Positions 32,432 to 41,492 of a stretch of DNA of 64,000 nucleotides are shown one piece after another. The position numbers and the translations under genes were made by a program. Location of the stretch: positions 62,001 through 126,000 of the forward strand of contig NZ_VOBN01000014.1 of the NCBI RefSeq assembly GCF_008370045.1. Direction: 5' to 3'. Numbering within the stretch: the stretch's first letter is position 1; each line of letters begins with the position of its first letter. Below the pieces are notes generated by a model. The model did no database searches and was not told the origin of the DNA. It saw nothing but the letters and a program-made list of their open reading frames with translations. This DNA is from Pseudomonas sp. ANT_J12 (GTDB taxonomy: Bacteria > Pseudomonadota > Gammaproteobacteria > Pseudomonadales > Pseudomonadaceae).

Positions 32432-32929
32432 CTATTTTCGCGGAAAGCGGTGGCCGCGCTTACGCCATGCCTCACCAGACAGAGGATTTTTAGGCGAAGG
32501 ATGGTGCTGTTTGTAGAGGGGGCATGATGGGATCACAAAAAGGTCTGCCGGAGTGCGATCAATTTGGATCGGGCTATGTTCTTTATTTTTTGAGGCCAAC
32601 TCTGATTGCGCTGTAAGCTCTTTTAATGCCTTAACAAAGCCCGCATTACTGAGCTCGGGCGAATTTTCAACAGTGGGGCGACCTGGAATGCCAGTAACAT
32701 GGAATTTTATTCCATTCAAACTAGAAAATATGGTTTCCAATTGGCGAGTATGAATTCGATGTTTTTTCTTAGCACGTGTATCACAAATGGAGAAGCTCAA
32801 AATACTTCGAGTGAGTTTATCTACTTCAAGTGTGATAAGTCGCTCATTAGGAAGCTTAGAGCGCGTATAAGGGATACCATGAAACAGTATGCCCGCGTCC
32901 TGTAGAGCGACTTGATTTTCCTTATTCAT
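32432..32929 (-). CDS. Mu-transposase C-terminal beta-barrel-like fragment
   Basis: A 165-aa frame beginning MNKENQVALQDAGILFHGIP. The pattern LQDAGILFHGIPYTRSKL, then a V-D-KLTRSILSFSICD strand, resembles the Mu/TnsB C-terminal beta-barrel domain (GIxfxGlxYxsxxL ... VrydPxDLsxIyVyD). It is followed by a basic RAKKKHRIHTRQLETIF segment. It lies 88 bp upstream of the DDE-like fragment, so domain order is reversed compared with TnsB. It could be the tail of a different, older transposase. The assignment is tentative. Confidence 0.35.
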   Translation of the reverse strand: MNKENQVALQDAGILFHGIPYTRSKLPNERLITLEVDKLTRSILSFSICDTRAKKKHRIHTRQLETIFSSLNGIKFHVTGIPGRPTVENSPELSNAGFVKALKELTAQSELASKNKEHSPIQIDRTPADLFVIPSCPLYKQHHPSPKNPLSGEAWRKRGHRFPRK

Positions 32930-33746
32930 TCGGATGGCCTCTAGTGTTCGACTTGAAAGTTTTTTCAGTACAGATCACTAGCCTAGAACTCCAGCTTGAG
33001 GAGTCAAGGTGAAGATCTATGTTCTGATGACTTAGGGGGGAGTGTTAAAAATCTGAATTATGGGGTGGGCCTGTAATCGGAGTGATCACGTCGTATTTTG
33101 TTTTTTTAAAGCAACTCGCTGGCAATTTTGTTGAATTGTTTTAAGGGTAGTGAGGCGAATAAAGCAAAATCAAGGGTTTAGCTTGTGAGATGGTCGCTAG
33201 TTTTGATTGTTAAATTATTGATTAATTGCCATGTTGCCGCTTGTCGATACTTGAATGTTTGCTGTGAGAACTAAAACAATATAGCAATATTGTCAGGTTT
33301 GCCCGCCTAATTGTGAGGATTTAATTATTGTCGGGATGGTTTATTATCGCTTTTTAACATGTGTGATTCGTCGGTTGCGGCCAAAATCAAGGCACCATTT
33401 TGGCAAAAGTTTGTGTGTGCTCCTTAAGAACGGCTTTCGTAAACCGAGCCACCGGCTTTGGCCGACGTCTCGGCACGTTCGGCTTCCAACCTCACGACTC
33501 CGGGCCAAGGCCTGCGCGCTCCGCTTACCGTCTGAGATAAGTGGGACGTTTGCTGGCAGCTTGCTTCGTACGCTTTAAGAGGATCTGCATGAGGGATAAA
33601 ATTCTCCTGGATATCGACTGCCATGCGAGACTTCCAAATAGAGCTCGAGGTCATCAAGCGACGGCGATGGCAGTGCCGAGGCAAGCCTGCCATGCGACGT
33701 TTCATATCCATGAGTTCGAGACCGATCTGCACAGGCGCACCCCGTT
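32930..33746. other. Intergenic region with a possible structured element
   Basis: About 800 bp. The left part (32930-33420) is AT-rich, with no gene seen. A GC-rich block at 33432-33526 is related to 37554-37650 and is listed separately. A 43-codon frame (ATG near 33623, starting MRDFQIELEVIKRRRWQC) precedes the DUF7693-like gene, but nothing supports its expression. Confidence 0.4.
33432..33526 (+). repeat. Copy 1 of a ~95-nt diverged GC-rich repeat
   Basis: The block starts GGCTTTCGTAAACC and ends CTGCGCGCTCCGCTT. The same opening (GGCTGTCGTAAACC) and the same 15-base ending occur at 37554-37650, with a similar internal order of TTGGCC, CGGCTTCCA and CCTCA segments. It lies 220 bases upstream of the DUF7693-like gene. 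It could be a non-coding RNA element or a regulatory leader. The orientation is set to the downstream gene. Confidence 0.45.
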
Positions 33747-34061
33747 TTGCTCCCTAAAACCCTTTCAGCCCGCGAGGCTTACCAAGTTCTACGTGACATG
33801 GCTTTGGGAGTACGCATCATGCGTCGACTCGGCAACCAATCCTGGCCTGAAATCTACTGCGGGCTTACGACCGTCGAGGCGGATGGGTGGGTGATCACGT
33901 TTTACAACGATTGCGATACGCTCGACTACTGCGACAGCTGCTGTAGCCCTGACGGCAGGGCCTATATCTTTGATTCATCTCAGCGATACGGTACCGACCC
34001 GGCGGTGCTTCTAAGCACGTGCGAACTTGCGCAGCGTGAGAGTTTACTCAGTTCTGTGTGA
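33747..34061 (+). CDS. DUF7693-like small protein
   Basis: A 104-aa protein with SAREAYQVLRDMALGVRIMR near the start, NQSWPEIYCGLTTVE, TFYNDCDTLDYCDSC and QRYGTDPAVLLS. This pattern matches what I know as DUF7693, a family common in Pseudomonas and of unknown function. The clustered cysteines (DYCDSCC) might bind metal. The frame upstream reaches TGA at 33711 with no ATG, so the start is taken as TTG at 33747. Confidence 0.6.
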   Translation: MLPKTLSAREAYQVLRDMALGVRIMRRLGNQSWPEIYCGLTTVEADGWVITFYNDCDTLDYCDSCCSPDGRAYIFDSSQRYGTDPAVLLSTCELAQRESLLSSV

Positions 34062-34167
34062 GCTATTTCCAAGGTGCTCTCCACAGGCACCACCCTTCAC
34101 CTAGCCCTTGTCAGCAGGTGGCTGTCGTTATGTTCTCGGGAAATGAGGCTCCCTGCTGATTGGGGAG

Positions 34168-34524
34168 TTACTTTGAAGTCGACTCAACAGATACCAATTC
34201 CAAGTATTTGTATTTTTGCTTCTTCGCCGCGGCCTTTGCCTCCTGCTCGGCTACCAGCTTGCTCAGGCTGCTCGAGTCGTGAACAAAGACTTCGACTTCA
34301 CCGTCATACACCTTCGATACATGTAAGGTCACACGTAGCTTAGACGTATGGTAACCAGTAATTTTCTTCGGGCTGGTGGCTGAGCTTGGTGCTGGTGGGG
34401 TCGATGTTGTATCGATTACGGGTTCTGTTGCCTTAGCTTTACGCGGGGCCCGGCAAGCGTCCTCCATTGAGAGTAAAAGGAGTTCCGGTGATCGATCACG
34501 CACTGATTGACGTCTAACCAACAT
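34168..34524 (-). CDS. Hypothetical protein (118 aa)
   Basis: Not recognised. Residues about 20-60 are low-complexity (Pro/Ser/Thr/Ala-rich), followed by a basic beta segment SKLRVTLHVSKVYDGEVEVF and a charged helix rich in Lys and Ala near the C-terminus. An internal ATG (residue 20, MEDACRAP) is an alternative start; neither has a good ribosome site. It sits 116 bp downstream of the Toprim module on the same strand and could be part of the same transcription unit. Confidence 0.45.
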   Translation of the reverse strand: MLVRRQSVRDRSPELLLLSMEDACRAPRKAKATEPVIDTTSTPPAPSSATSPKKITGYHTSKLRVTLHVSKVYDGEVEVFVHDSSSLSKLVAEQEAKAAAKKQKYKYLELVSVESTSK

Positions 34525-34640
34525 GCGGGGCGACTTTGTCGCAGGGATGTATTGGTGTGAGCTTTAGTGGCTCATCCCAGTCACCGAACGCACAAACCTA
34601 GCAGCTGGACGTTGCACTGAGCGCTAGGATGCAGCAAACC

Positions 34641-35519
34641 TTATGTCCTTCCGCGTGCCACTGAACTGCTGAAGCCTCCTGGTGACTCAAGCGCGAGAAA
34701 CTCCAGTTCCATCCCCGCCATGGACTCCTGCGAAAGCGCCAGCTTCCTCCTCAGCATATCTTGCACTCGGGGTAGATCCACCCTCCCCAACCATTCTCGG
34801 GCAACGCACTGCTTTTCGTAGTCCATGGGCTTGTCCCATTCCTCGAAAACAATGGTGTCAATTGCTCGCATGGATGGCACCACAATTCCGCGGGCCTTAG
34901 CAGTCAGGCTATTCATCCAGCCTTGAGGGTCGTAATCGGGGAAGCTTATGACCTGGTTAACCCCGGACAAGGCCTTAGTGACAGCCGCCGGAGTGATTTG
35001 TGGGCTTCCGCGGAAAAGCATGGGCAGGTGTTTCACCTCGCTTGGCCAGCGGTACTCTTGAACCGCGTACATGACAGCCTGGTTCTCCACCAAGAGCACG
35101 GTATCAAGACCATGGAATTCTTCTGCTGGGACGCTGAGACTCCCTCCAACTGGGTGGTTGTACATCCCGGAAGCCAGCTGCAATTGGCCAGAGACCGAGG
35201 CAACCATCACTATTCTGTCTCCGGTCTTCAAACGAGCTAGCTTCTCATTGCGCGATTTTTTCGCGATAGCCAGGCGATCGCCTTCCAGCTCTTCAAGGCT
35301 GACATGCAATGCATCCACGCCTGCTTCTTTCTTAAGCATCATACGGACGGTTTGGAGATCGTCTTCCGTCAGTGACAAAAAGTTGTTACCAAGCTTCTTG
35401 CCAATTTTGTAGTCGTTATTGAGCCGCAACCAAGTGGCGTTGATCTGAACTTTCCTGGTGTCTTGCCGGATCGCGATTACCACAGGCTTGATCGCTCTCA
35501 TGTTGCCAAAGATGCTCAT
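34641..35519 (-). CDS. Toprim-fold protein resembling JetD/MksG
   Basis: A 292-aa protein. The central part has the signature of JetD/MksG-type Toprim domains: LLVENQAVMYAV (acidic first motif, about residue 142), then MLFRGSPQ, then VISFPDYDPQGW (DxD motif with PxG, about 190). In Wadjet and MksBEFG systems this subunit is the nuclease that cuts circular DNA. The N-terminal ~110 residues are charged and probably helical, the arm region in this family. Its ATG overlaps the stop of the upstream 561-aa gene as ATGA, so the two are translated together. No SMC ATPase or kleisin gene is nearby. The fold assignment is by motif; defence is inference. Confidence 0.6.
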   Translation of the reverse strand: MSIFGNMRAIKPVVIAIRQDTRKVQINATWLRLNNDYKIGKKLGNNFLSLTEDDLQTVRMMLKKEAGVDALHVSLEELEGDRLAIAKKSRNEKLARLKTGDRIVMVASVSGQLQLASGMYNHPVGGSLSVPAEEFHGLDTVLLVENQAVMYAVQEYRWPSEVKHLPMLFRGSPQITPAAVTKALSGVNQVISFPDYDPQGWMNSLTAKARGIVVPSMRAIDTIVFEEWDKPMDYEKQCVAREWLGRVDLPRVQDMLRRKLALSQESMAGMELEFLALESPGGFSSSVARGRT

Positions 35520-37201
35520 AGCCGCCCCACCCTCTCTAGAATCAAATCAAGGACTCGTCGGTTTGCGGACGCGCGGAGGTAGGGCGCGTAAACCGAACTC
35601 AGCCGATAATTAAGCGGTTTGTGCCGTACCTTGCTAACCGCGGACTGTAGACGTACGTAGCCATCCAGAGCATAGAGCCATATGCTCATGGAAATCTCTG
35701 GATCCCCAAGCTCCTCCCAATACGCCACGGCTGATTGAGGTTTTTTGGTTTCGTTCAAGCTCTGCAGCATGTGCTTGAGGTGATCACGAGCAAATGGTTT
35801 TTCCAGTACCTTGGGCGGCTCATCGTTGGGAACTACGGACTTCGACTCACGTGGCTTCGGCGGCTCCTCCGCCCGTCGGGTTTTCGGTGGAGGAAGCGAT
35901 GCAATCAGTAGCTCAAGCGCCTCCAAGCTCTCACCTGCATCGACATCACAATAGACGCTACCAGCCAAGTCAATCTTTGCTGACGGAACCCAGGAAGCGG
36001 CATCCTTCCTGTCAAAAAGAGGCTCCAAGTCGATAGGATTTCCTGCCTGGAGGAACACATCGACGGCGTGAGCAACCTGGCGCATATGATTGCGCTTGCG
36101 CACCGTCAGACTAAGCCGGTCAAGGCGCCCTATCATTTCATCTAGAGCGAGACGAATCCGCGACACGGCACCGAGGAGGTTCTCCAGGAGTATGCGCCGC
36201 AACGCTCGATCGCTATTGGTCAAACTGGATAAGCCAACATGGGTGAACAACCCTAGCTTCTCGTGCAGGCGCTTGAGGCGGCCAATTGCATTGTTGATGT
36301 CTCGTAACCGGTCTTTAAGTCGGGGTGAGAAGCCATAACCGCCCTCAATAAAAGCGCGCGTCTGGGCTTGCTCGTTACGCAGATGGTTGGTGACTTGGCG
36401 GCAGCTGTGGGTTAAACGCTTCAGGTGCCGTTCGGCATGACTGGAAGAGTCAGATGCCTTGGCTTCATGATATGCCTCACAGTGTTGCTCAATGGCAATA
36501 AGAGACTCCTGCAAGTCAGGAGCTGCTCGCTCGAATCCCTGAAGTGAAATCTGTGCACCTACATCTAGAAGCAGGCCACTGAGATAGTAGAGCTCATCAT
36601 CTTCTTCTATTAGCCCCTTGGACATCAGGTAGGAAATGCCTTTTGTCTTTCGCTCAGGAAGTGCGATCCCGTCCTCGTCTGCGATCGACAATGCTTCGAG
36701 AAAGGGAGAATTTCGCGTATCCTCCTCCGCCACATCTGCAGTCGCTACACCCCGTTGACCATTCAGGTCACCCATTCGGTCTCTATTCAGCTTTTGTAAC
36801 TGATCGTCTTCGCTGTGTAGCTCAGCCAAAGCCGCGGCTCGGATGTTCTGACGTTCTCTTAGCTTGTCATCCAACATCAAAACGCGGCGCTTTTGTGTCC
36901 CCATTTGCCGTACGACGGCACGAAACTCATGGGACTGGAGGTTCAGTTCAAAGATGTCTGGCTTCAGCGAATCCATCAATAGATAGCCAGCGCGGTTATC
37001 GACAACACTCCTGAGGGGTTGTGCATTGAGCATCATCAGAGTGCGACTTGGATCGGCGTTGTCTTGTTGAAGAATCTCGGCCATGGTCGCTTTCATGGTA
37101 TCGAAGGTACCACCGCTCTCTATGAGCGCCAGCGTTACCAAATCGATCCCATTGAAATCCTTCCGCTTCGGTGCCAGCGAGAAACCCGAACGGAGGCTCA
37201 C
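35516..37201 (-). CDS. 561-aa helical partner of the Toprim protein
   Basis: Not assigned to a family. It is a mostly helical protein with a winged-helix-like start (LVTLALIESGGTFDTMKATM), charged heptad-like stretches at about 100-145 and 230-330, and a Pro/Lys/Glu-rich linker at about 430-470. The C-terminal domain ends in RRVLDLILERVGRL. The start is GTG with only a weak ribosome site; ATG at 37096 is an alternative. It is the first gene of a two-gene operon and overlaps the Toprim gene by 4 bases. By analogy with Wadjet it could supply the kleisin or DNA-binding part, but no Walker motif is visible. Confidence 0.55.
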   Translation of the reverse strand: MSLRSGFSLAPKRKDFNGIDLVTLALIESGGTFDTMKATMAEILQQDNADPSRTLMMLNAQPLRSVVDNRAGYLLMDSLKPDIFELNLQSHEFRAVVRQMGTQKRRVLMLDDKLRERQNIRAAALAELHSEDDQLQKLNRDRMGDLNGQRGVATADVAEEDTRNSPFLEALSIADEDGIALPERKTKGISYLMSKGLIEEDDELYYLSGLLLDVGAQISLQGFERAAPDLQESLIAIEQHCEAYHEAKASDSSSHAERHLKRLTHSCRQVTNHLRNEQAQTRAFIEGGYGFSPRLKDRLRDINNAIGRLKRLHEKLGLFTHVGLSSLTNSDRALRRILLENLLGAVSRIRLALDEMIGRLDRLSLTVRKRNHMRQVAHAVDVFLQAGNPIDLEPLFDRKDAASWVPSAKIDLAGSVYCDVDAGESLEALELLIASLPPPKTRRAEEPPKPRESKSVVPNDEPPKVLEKPFARDHLKHMLQSLNETKKPQSAVAYWEELGDPEISMSIWLYALDGYVRLQSAVSKVRHKPLNYRLSSVYAPYLRASANRRVLDLILERVGRL

Positions 37202-38036
37202 GATTAGCTTACGCTTGCCGGCGTCGGTGACTTTTTCGAGATGAGCTGTGCCGCTGTTAAATTGGATGATTTGCCGGTAGTGATACGGCTGTAGCCTTGA
37301 AGAGTATTTCCTTGATCGCTTGGCTGTACCAGATGTTCAAGGGCAGCCGAGGGGGTGGTCTGAAGTAGGGAACGGAGAACGCAAGCGGTTCTTGTCGACG
37401 GTCTTTACGCACACCCATGTATCATCTGATGACGAACTGATGTTGCGCAAAACGTATGATCTTTGCGCCATGGGTGTAGCTCCTCGTACTAACGATCAGC
37501 GCGCGGCTCGATAACCTTTTGAGCCTTGCTGTTGTGGCATGCCCCTTTGGGGATGGCTGTCGTAAACCCAGCCCTGTCTATCGACAGGGCTTGGCCCTAC
37601 GGGCTTCCATCCTCATGCCCTTCGACCGTCCTGGTCTGCGCGCTCCGCTTGCACGATGACCTGGGTCACCTCTCGGTTTGGGCATTACCCGCACCTTCAT
37701 GCACCCAGTAAAAAATAGGGCATTTACTCAGTCAGTGATTGCAGTGGAGTGTCCATGGTGCTCGAGGAGTCCGCGAACTCGTTAGATGGTTTGAGTTTCA
37801 CTGTCTTTGAATCTATCAAAAACTCGAAATCTCGCGGGCTAATGCCCAACAAAAGCTAGTCGGGCGTTTCCGCCTCTTGGCTAGCCTGCTCAGAGGTCAG
37901 ATCATTGGTGGCAAAAGAAAGTTGAGTAATCGCTAAAGCTTTCGGACTTTCCTTCCGTTTAGTAAATAACGGCGAAGCTCATGCGAGCCGCCGTCAAATC
38001 CCATTTATTTCACTGGAAAGAAAAGCTAGGAAAAAT
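37202..38036. other. Intergenic region holding repeat copy 2
   Basis: About 830 bp without a convincing gene; short open frames on the plus strand have no ribosome sites. The region contains the GC-rich repeat at 37554-37650. Between that and 38036 it becomes AT-rich and ends in AGGAAAAAT, the ribosome site of the next gene. Confidence 0.45.
37554..37650 (+). repeat. Copy 2 of the ~95-nt diverged GC-rich repeat, with hairpin
   Basis: The block starts GGCTGTCGTAAACC and ends CTGCGCGCTCCGCTT, as in copy 1 at 33432. It contains a perfect 9-bp hairpin, AGCCCTGTC (37570-37578) with GACAGGGCT (37583-37591) around a TATC loop. Copy 1 keeps only a shorter stem (AGCC/GGCT) at the matching place. It lies 387 bases upstream of a small hypothetical gene. 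A conserved structured RNA or a mobile repeat are both possible. Confidence 0.5.
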
Positions 38037-38309
38037 ATGAAAGAGCTCGAAATTTTCAAAGACGACAATAATCTCCGATTTTCAGTTGGGCGCTTCAAAA
38101 ATCTGCCAAAAGACTCGCGAAGGTCAACTGTAAAGGCTAAATACTATGACGTCATGGTTGCCGAACTATCTGAAAAAAGGGTCGAGATCACTCTGGGCGA
38201 TTTCCAAATTGTGCTATCGGCAGAGCAAGCGCATGAGCTGGCCTGCCATCTTGTTCTTGCCGGCTTCGATGCGGAAAAATTTGAAAACCAAATGGCACCA
38301 CCTTTATAA
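38037..38309 (+). CDS. Hypothetical small protein (90 aa)
   Basis: Not recognised. It opens MKELEIFKDDNNLRFSVGRF and is compact alpha/beta with no TM or cysteine motif. AGGAAAAAT before the ATG is a good ribosome site. It stands alone between repeat copy 2 and the truncated LysR gene, in accessory DNA. After it, 38310-38575 holds only short overlapping frames on both strands that I could not support. Confidence 0.5.
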   Translation: MKELEIFKDDNNLRFSVGRFKNLPKDSRRSTVKAKYYDVMVAELSEKRVEITLGDFQIVLSAEQAHELACHLVLAGFDAEKFENQMAPPL

Positions 38310-38575
38310 AGCTTGAGATTTTTGGAACCCGGCAGAAATCACCTCTCCAACGGCCATCGCTTTGTCTATCAGGAGGAATGGCGCATCCGTCTCCTCTTGA
38401 ACTAAATCAATCCGCCCCCCCTCGCGGACGTCGACGGCTTCACGGAGTTGCTGCCCCATTTTTAACCCGACGCTAAGCGGCAGTCGCAATGACCTGCCGT
38501 AAATGCCTCGCTGCGGAAGACCTGCTGACAACCGAAGGACTTACCCCTGATGACAAGGGCCGTTGACGGATTTTG

Positions 38576-39188
38576 ATGCGTAGGCGCCAATCAGCAGCTA
38601 CGCATCGGCGCAGTTGCTACCCTTTCCCGAAATTTTCAAGAGAACCTACTGCGTCCATTCCTCGGCCGCAACGATGTTCACATCACCCTGGAGTCGGGCA
38701 GTTTGGGAGAGCTGTTGGAGCGGCTGGTGTTACACAAGCTTGATGTAGTCCTCACCAACACACCGGTCAGCTCGGATGCGCATCGCTCCTGGCGTTGCCA
38801 ACTATTGGATCGCCAATCTGTTTGCCTGGTTGGCCCGCCCCGGGAAGGGCAGCCGCCTTTTGACCTGCGCCGTGACCTTCAGCATGTCCGCCTGATTTTG
38901 CCCGGCCGCAGCAGCGACATTCGCAGTCAATTTGAGTTGTACTGCGATAGCCACGAAGTACGCGCGACCATCTTTGCAGAGGTGGACGACATGGCCATGC
39001 TGCGCCTGCTTGCTCGCGACTCCGGCGACGTAGCACTACTGCCAGCGGTAGTAGTGCAGGATGAACTGCGGACTGGTGCTCTACAGTTATATTTGGAAAT
39101 CCCGGAGATAGTTGAACAATTTTTCGCCGTCACCCAGCAGCGGCATTTCAGTTTAAGTGTCCTCAACGAGTTGTTAAAAGCTCATTAA
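38576..39188 (+). pseudogene. Truncated LysR-family regulator (substrate-binding domain only)
   Basis: The frame opens after an in-frame TGA and reads GANQQLRIGAVATLSRNFQE, then continues in frame through SGSLGELLERLV to LLKAH. This is the periplasmic-binding-like effector domain of a LysR regulator of the NhaR-like type. The ~85-residue N-terminal winged helix is missing, so it cannot bind DNA. The break at about 38575 probably marks a recombination or insertion junction at the right end of the accessory region. The missing half was not found in the window. Confidence 0.7.
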
Positions 39189-39860
39189 GTTTTAAAGAAA
39201 CGCTATGTGTGGTTAATTTAGAGCATTGACGTGCTCATGATTCAATTCAGCATTCGCAGCTTAGCAGACTTGAATTTCTTGAATTTTACTTGCGACCTAT
39301 TAAGTTCAGCTAGTACAAAGCCCAACACGACGAATTCTAGCTCAACGTTTCCGGCTCGCAGAATTTAGCCTTACTAACCCCAAAAACTATAGCCTTAAGC
39401 TTAGAAACAATTTTAATCGCGTCAACTAAATTTTCGAAATAGGAACTTATCTAGAATCACAGTTAATCCGCAGCAGGTGCCCACATTGCAGGTAGTCTTT
39501 GTCTAGATGACGAGAGACAATTGCTCGTCATGCTACTTAGATGAATAAATACAGGTCAGTGTGGTTCACCTTGTCTGATCGACAAGGTAGTGAGCGTATT
39601 TGAAGAAATTGTTTGTTGGTCAATTACAGGCATTTAAGTACCTACAATTTTCCGGATTATTATATTTGTGCGCACTCTTCCATGGCTTCAGCCAAGCATC
39701 GTCCTCCAGTTTTCGTCAGCAATATAGGTTAGAAGGCTTCGGCCTTCCGAGTCCTGCCGACTGAAAAAAATCACCTCATCACTGTAGTGAATCACCAATT
39801 TAACACTGGTATTCTCGCTACCACGTTCGCCAATCATTAAGGGATGGAGGCGAAAATAGA
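39189..39860. other. AT-rich stretch without genes
   Basis: About 670 bp. A minus-strand frame (39688-40011) runs through the terminator hairpin at 39861 and is not convincing. Nothing else is seen. Confidence 0.4.
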
Positions 39861-39888
39861 AGCCCCGAAGACGCGAACCTTCGGGGCT
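39861..39888. terminator. Rho-independent terminator (probably bidirectional)
   Basis: AGCCCCGAAG and CTTCGGGGCT form a 10-bp stem with an 8-base loop. A T-rich run follows on the plus strand (TTTGCATTTTT) and a weaker one (TCTATTTTC) on the minus strand. It lies about 285 bp beyond the stop of the UbiB-family operon and is probably its terminator. Confidence 0.75.
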
Positions 39889-40172
39889 TTGCATTTTTGC
39901 ATCAAGGCCACTGTAATTGGCTACCGCGAATATGACCGCACGACTCGCAGAGTTAGCGCCCCTAAGGAACTCACGGAAACATGGGATAGCAACCAGATTG
40001 GTAACGCCCAAGAGAAATGAGACAGCGCGCTATGCGCTTCCTTGACACACTCACGGAAGGCCGCCAGCAGTCAGTCATGGTGCGGGAGCTGCCTCGATCA
40101 AGCGGGCGTTATGTAAAGGCCTGATTAAGCGGTAGCGGTGACCAAGGCGAGCATTTATCGTCAATAAAGTGC

Positions 40173-41492
40173 TCAAATCACGAAAGGCTCGAACAGCCTC
40201 CGGACATTCACCCGCGCCTTCAGCTTCGCGGCCAACAGGTACAAACCTGCCACCTTGCGATGCAGAAACAGTACATCCACAGGTGGCGTGTGCCAGAAGT
40301 CGCGGTCGGCACCTAGTTCCCAACCGGTATCACGTAGGCGTACGGCCAGGTCAGACGTCGCAAAGTCATAGGCACCTTGATGCCTCAGTGGCTCGCAGGC
40401 CTGTGTAATGAGATCAGTGAGCACCGCTCGGTGTTTGGGCAGCGTTTCAGGCTGAAAGTAGCCGACGTCCAGCGCGGCATTGGTGATGGCGGCACGGTCT
40501 TCATGCAGGCCTGCAATCAGCAAGCGGCGATAAGCCTCGGTAGTGTTGCGGTCATAAAGTCGCGTGGCGCCGAAGTCCAACAACACCATCCGACCGGAGC
40601 CTTGCTGATAACGGTAATTGGCAAAGTTAGGATCGGTCTGCACGCACTGGAACTCGAACACCTCGCGCAGAAACAGGCCGAATAGCAACATGATGATCCG
40701 GTCGCGCTCTGCTTGGGGGGCGTGCTCTAGTGACTCCACCGCTACCCCGTCAACGAAGGACATCACCAAAATATTCGGCGTGCTGAACTGGGCATACGCA
40801 CGAGGAACCAGAAAGTCAGGACTGTCGGCCAACAGTTGATCAAAGCGTCGTAAGTGCTCGGTTTCTTTCATGTAGTCCGCTTCATCCTGCAGCTGACGCT
40901 TGGCCTCTTGGAGCAATGGGCCGATGTCCATGCCCTTAGGCAGCATCCCGGACATGCGCAGCAAGGTAGCAACGTTATCCACATCGCTGGAAATACTCTC
41001 GCGCACGCCAGGGTATTGCACCTTGATCGCCAGGCGTTGGCCGTCCTTATCTTTCGCAGCATGAACCTGGCCGATGGACGCTGCCGCCAATGGCGTGAAG
41101 GAAAACCGTTCGAAGCGCCCTTCCCACCCCTTGCCCCAGCTTTCGTTGAGGACTTCCACCAACTGGCTCATAGGCATAGGGTGAGCGTCGCAACGCAGAC
41201 GAGAAAGGATTACGCTGAACTCGCGCGGCAACAAATCACCTGCATCCATCGATAACAACTGCCCAACCTTCATGGCGGCGCCACGCAGTTGCGACAGTTG
41301 CTCGACCACCCGATGCACATTGCCCGACGTCAACAGCAGTTCGCTGAGCGCCGGACGTTTGCCCTGAACCCACTGCCGAGCGCCTTCGGCTAGCATGCCG
41401 CCCGCGACGCCCGAGGCCAAACTGCCAAAACGCATCAACCGCGATAAGCGGCTGCCAGGCACGGGCAACGAGCCGGGCTCACGAGGCTTCAT
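40173..41492 (-). CDS. ABC1/UbiB-family atypical kinase (AarF)
   Basis: A 439-aa protein of the ABC1/ADCK/UbiB family. It has the diagnostic KxGQ motif (AMKVGQLLSMDAGDLLP, about residue 77), the Ala-rich loop LAAASIGQVHAAK (about 135), the ion-pair Lys in LAIKVQYPG, the catalytic-loop equivalent QTDPNFANY and the metal-binding VLLDFGATR. The family supports ubiquinone synthesis or lipid-linked functions; whether this copy serves UbiB is unclear, since this type differs from the ubiquinone-operon one. The start overlaps the DUF3429 stop as ATGA, forming a two-gene operon. Note QTDPNFANY where QADPHPGN is typical of UbiB. Confidence 0.88.
   Translation of the reverse strand: MKPREPGSLPVPGSRLSRLMRFGSLASGVAGGMLAEGARQWVQGKRPALSELLLTSGNVHRVVEQLSQLRGAAMKVGQLLSMDAGDLLPREFSVILSRLRCDAHPMPMSQLVEVLNESWGKGWEGRFERFSFTPLAAASIGQVHAAKDKDGQRLAIKVQYPGVRESISSDVDNVATLLRMSGMLPKGMDIGPLLQEAKRQLQDEADYMKETEHLRRFDQLLADSPDFLVPRAYAQFSTPNILVMSFVDGVAVESLEHAPQAERDRIIMLLFGLFLREVFEFQCVQTDPNFANYRYQQGSGRMVLLDFGATRLYDRNTTEAYRRLLIAGLHEDRAAITNAALDVGYFQPETLPKHRAVLTDLITQACEPLRHQGAYDFATSDLAVRLRDTGWELGADRDFWHTPPVDVLFLHRKVAGLYLLAAKLKARVNVRRLFEPFVI

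Noticed and set aside
33541..33894. 117-aa ORF overlapping the DUF7693-like gene
   Set aside because: Out of frame with a recognisable family protein and spanning the end of the GC-rich repeat.
38304..38531. 75-aa minus-strand ORF near the LysR fragment
   Set aside because: TTG start only, overlapping alternative frames on the other strand, no known family. It may be a fragment but cannot be supported.
39688..40011. 107-aa minus-strand ORF
   Set aside because: It reads straight through the strong terminator hairpin at 39861-39888 and has no ribosome site. Only a short C-terminal part looks protein-like.
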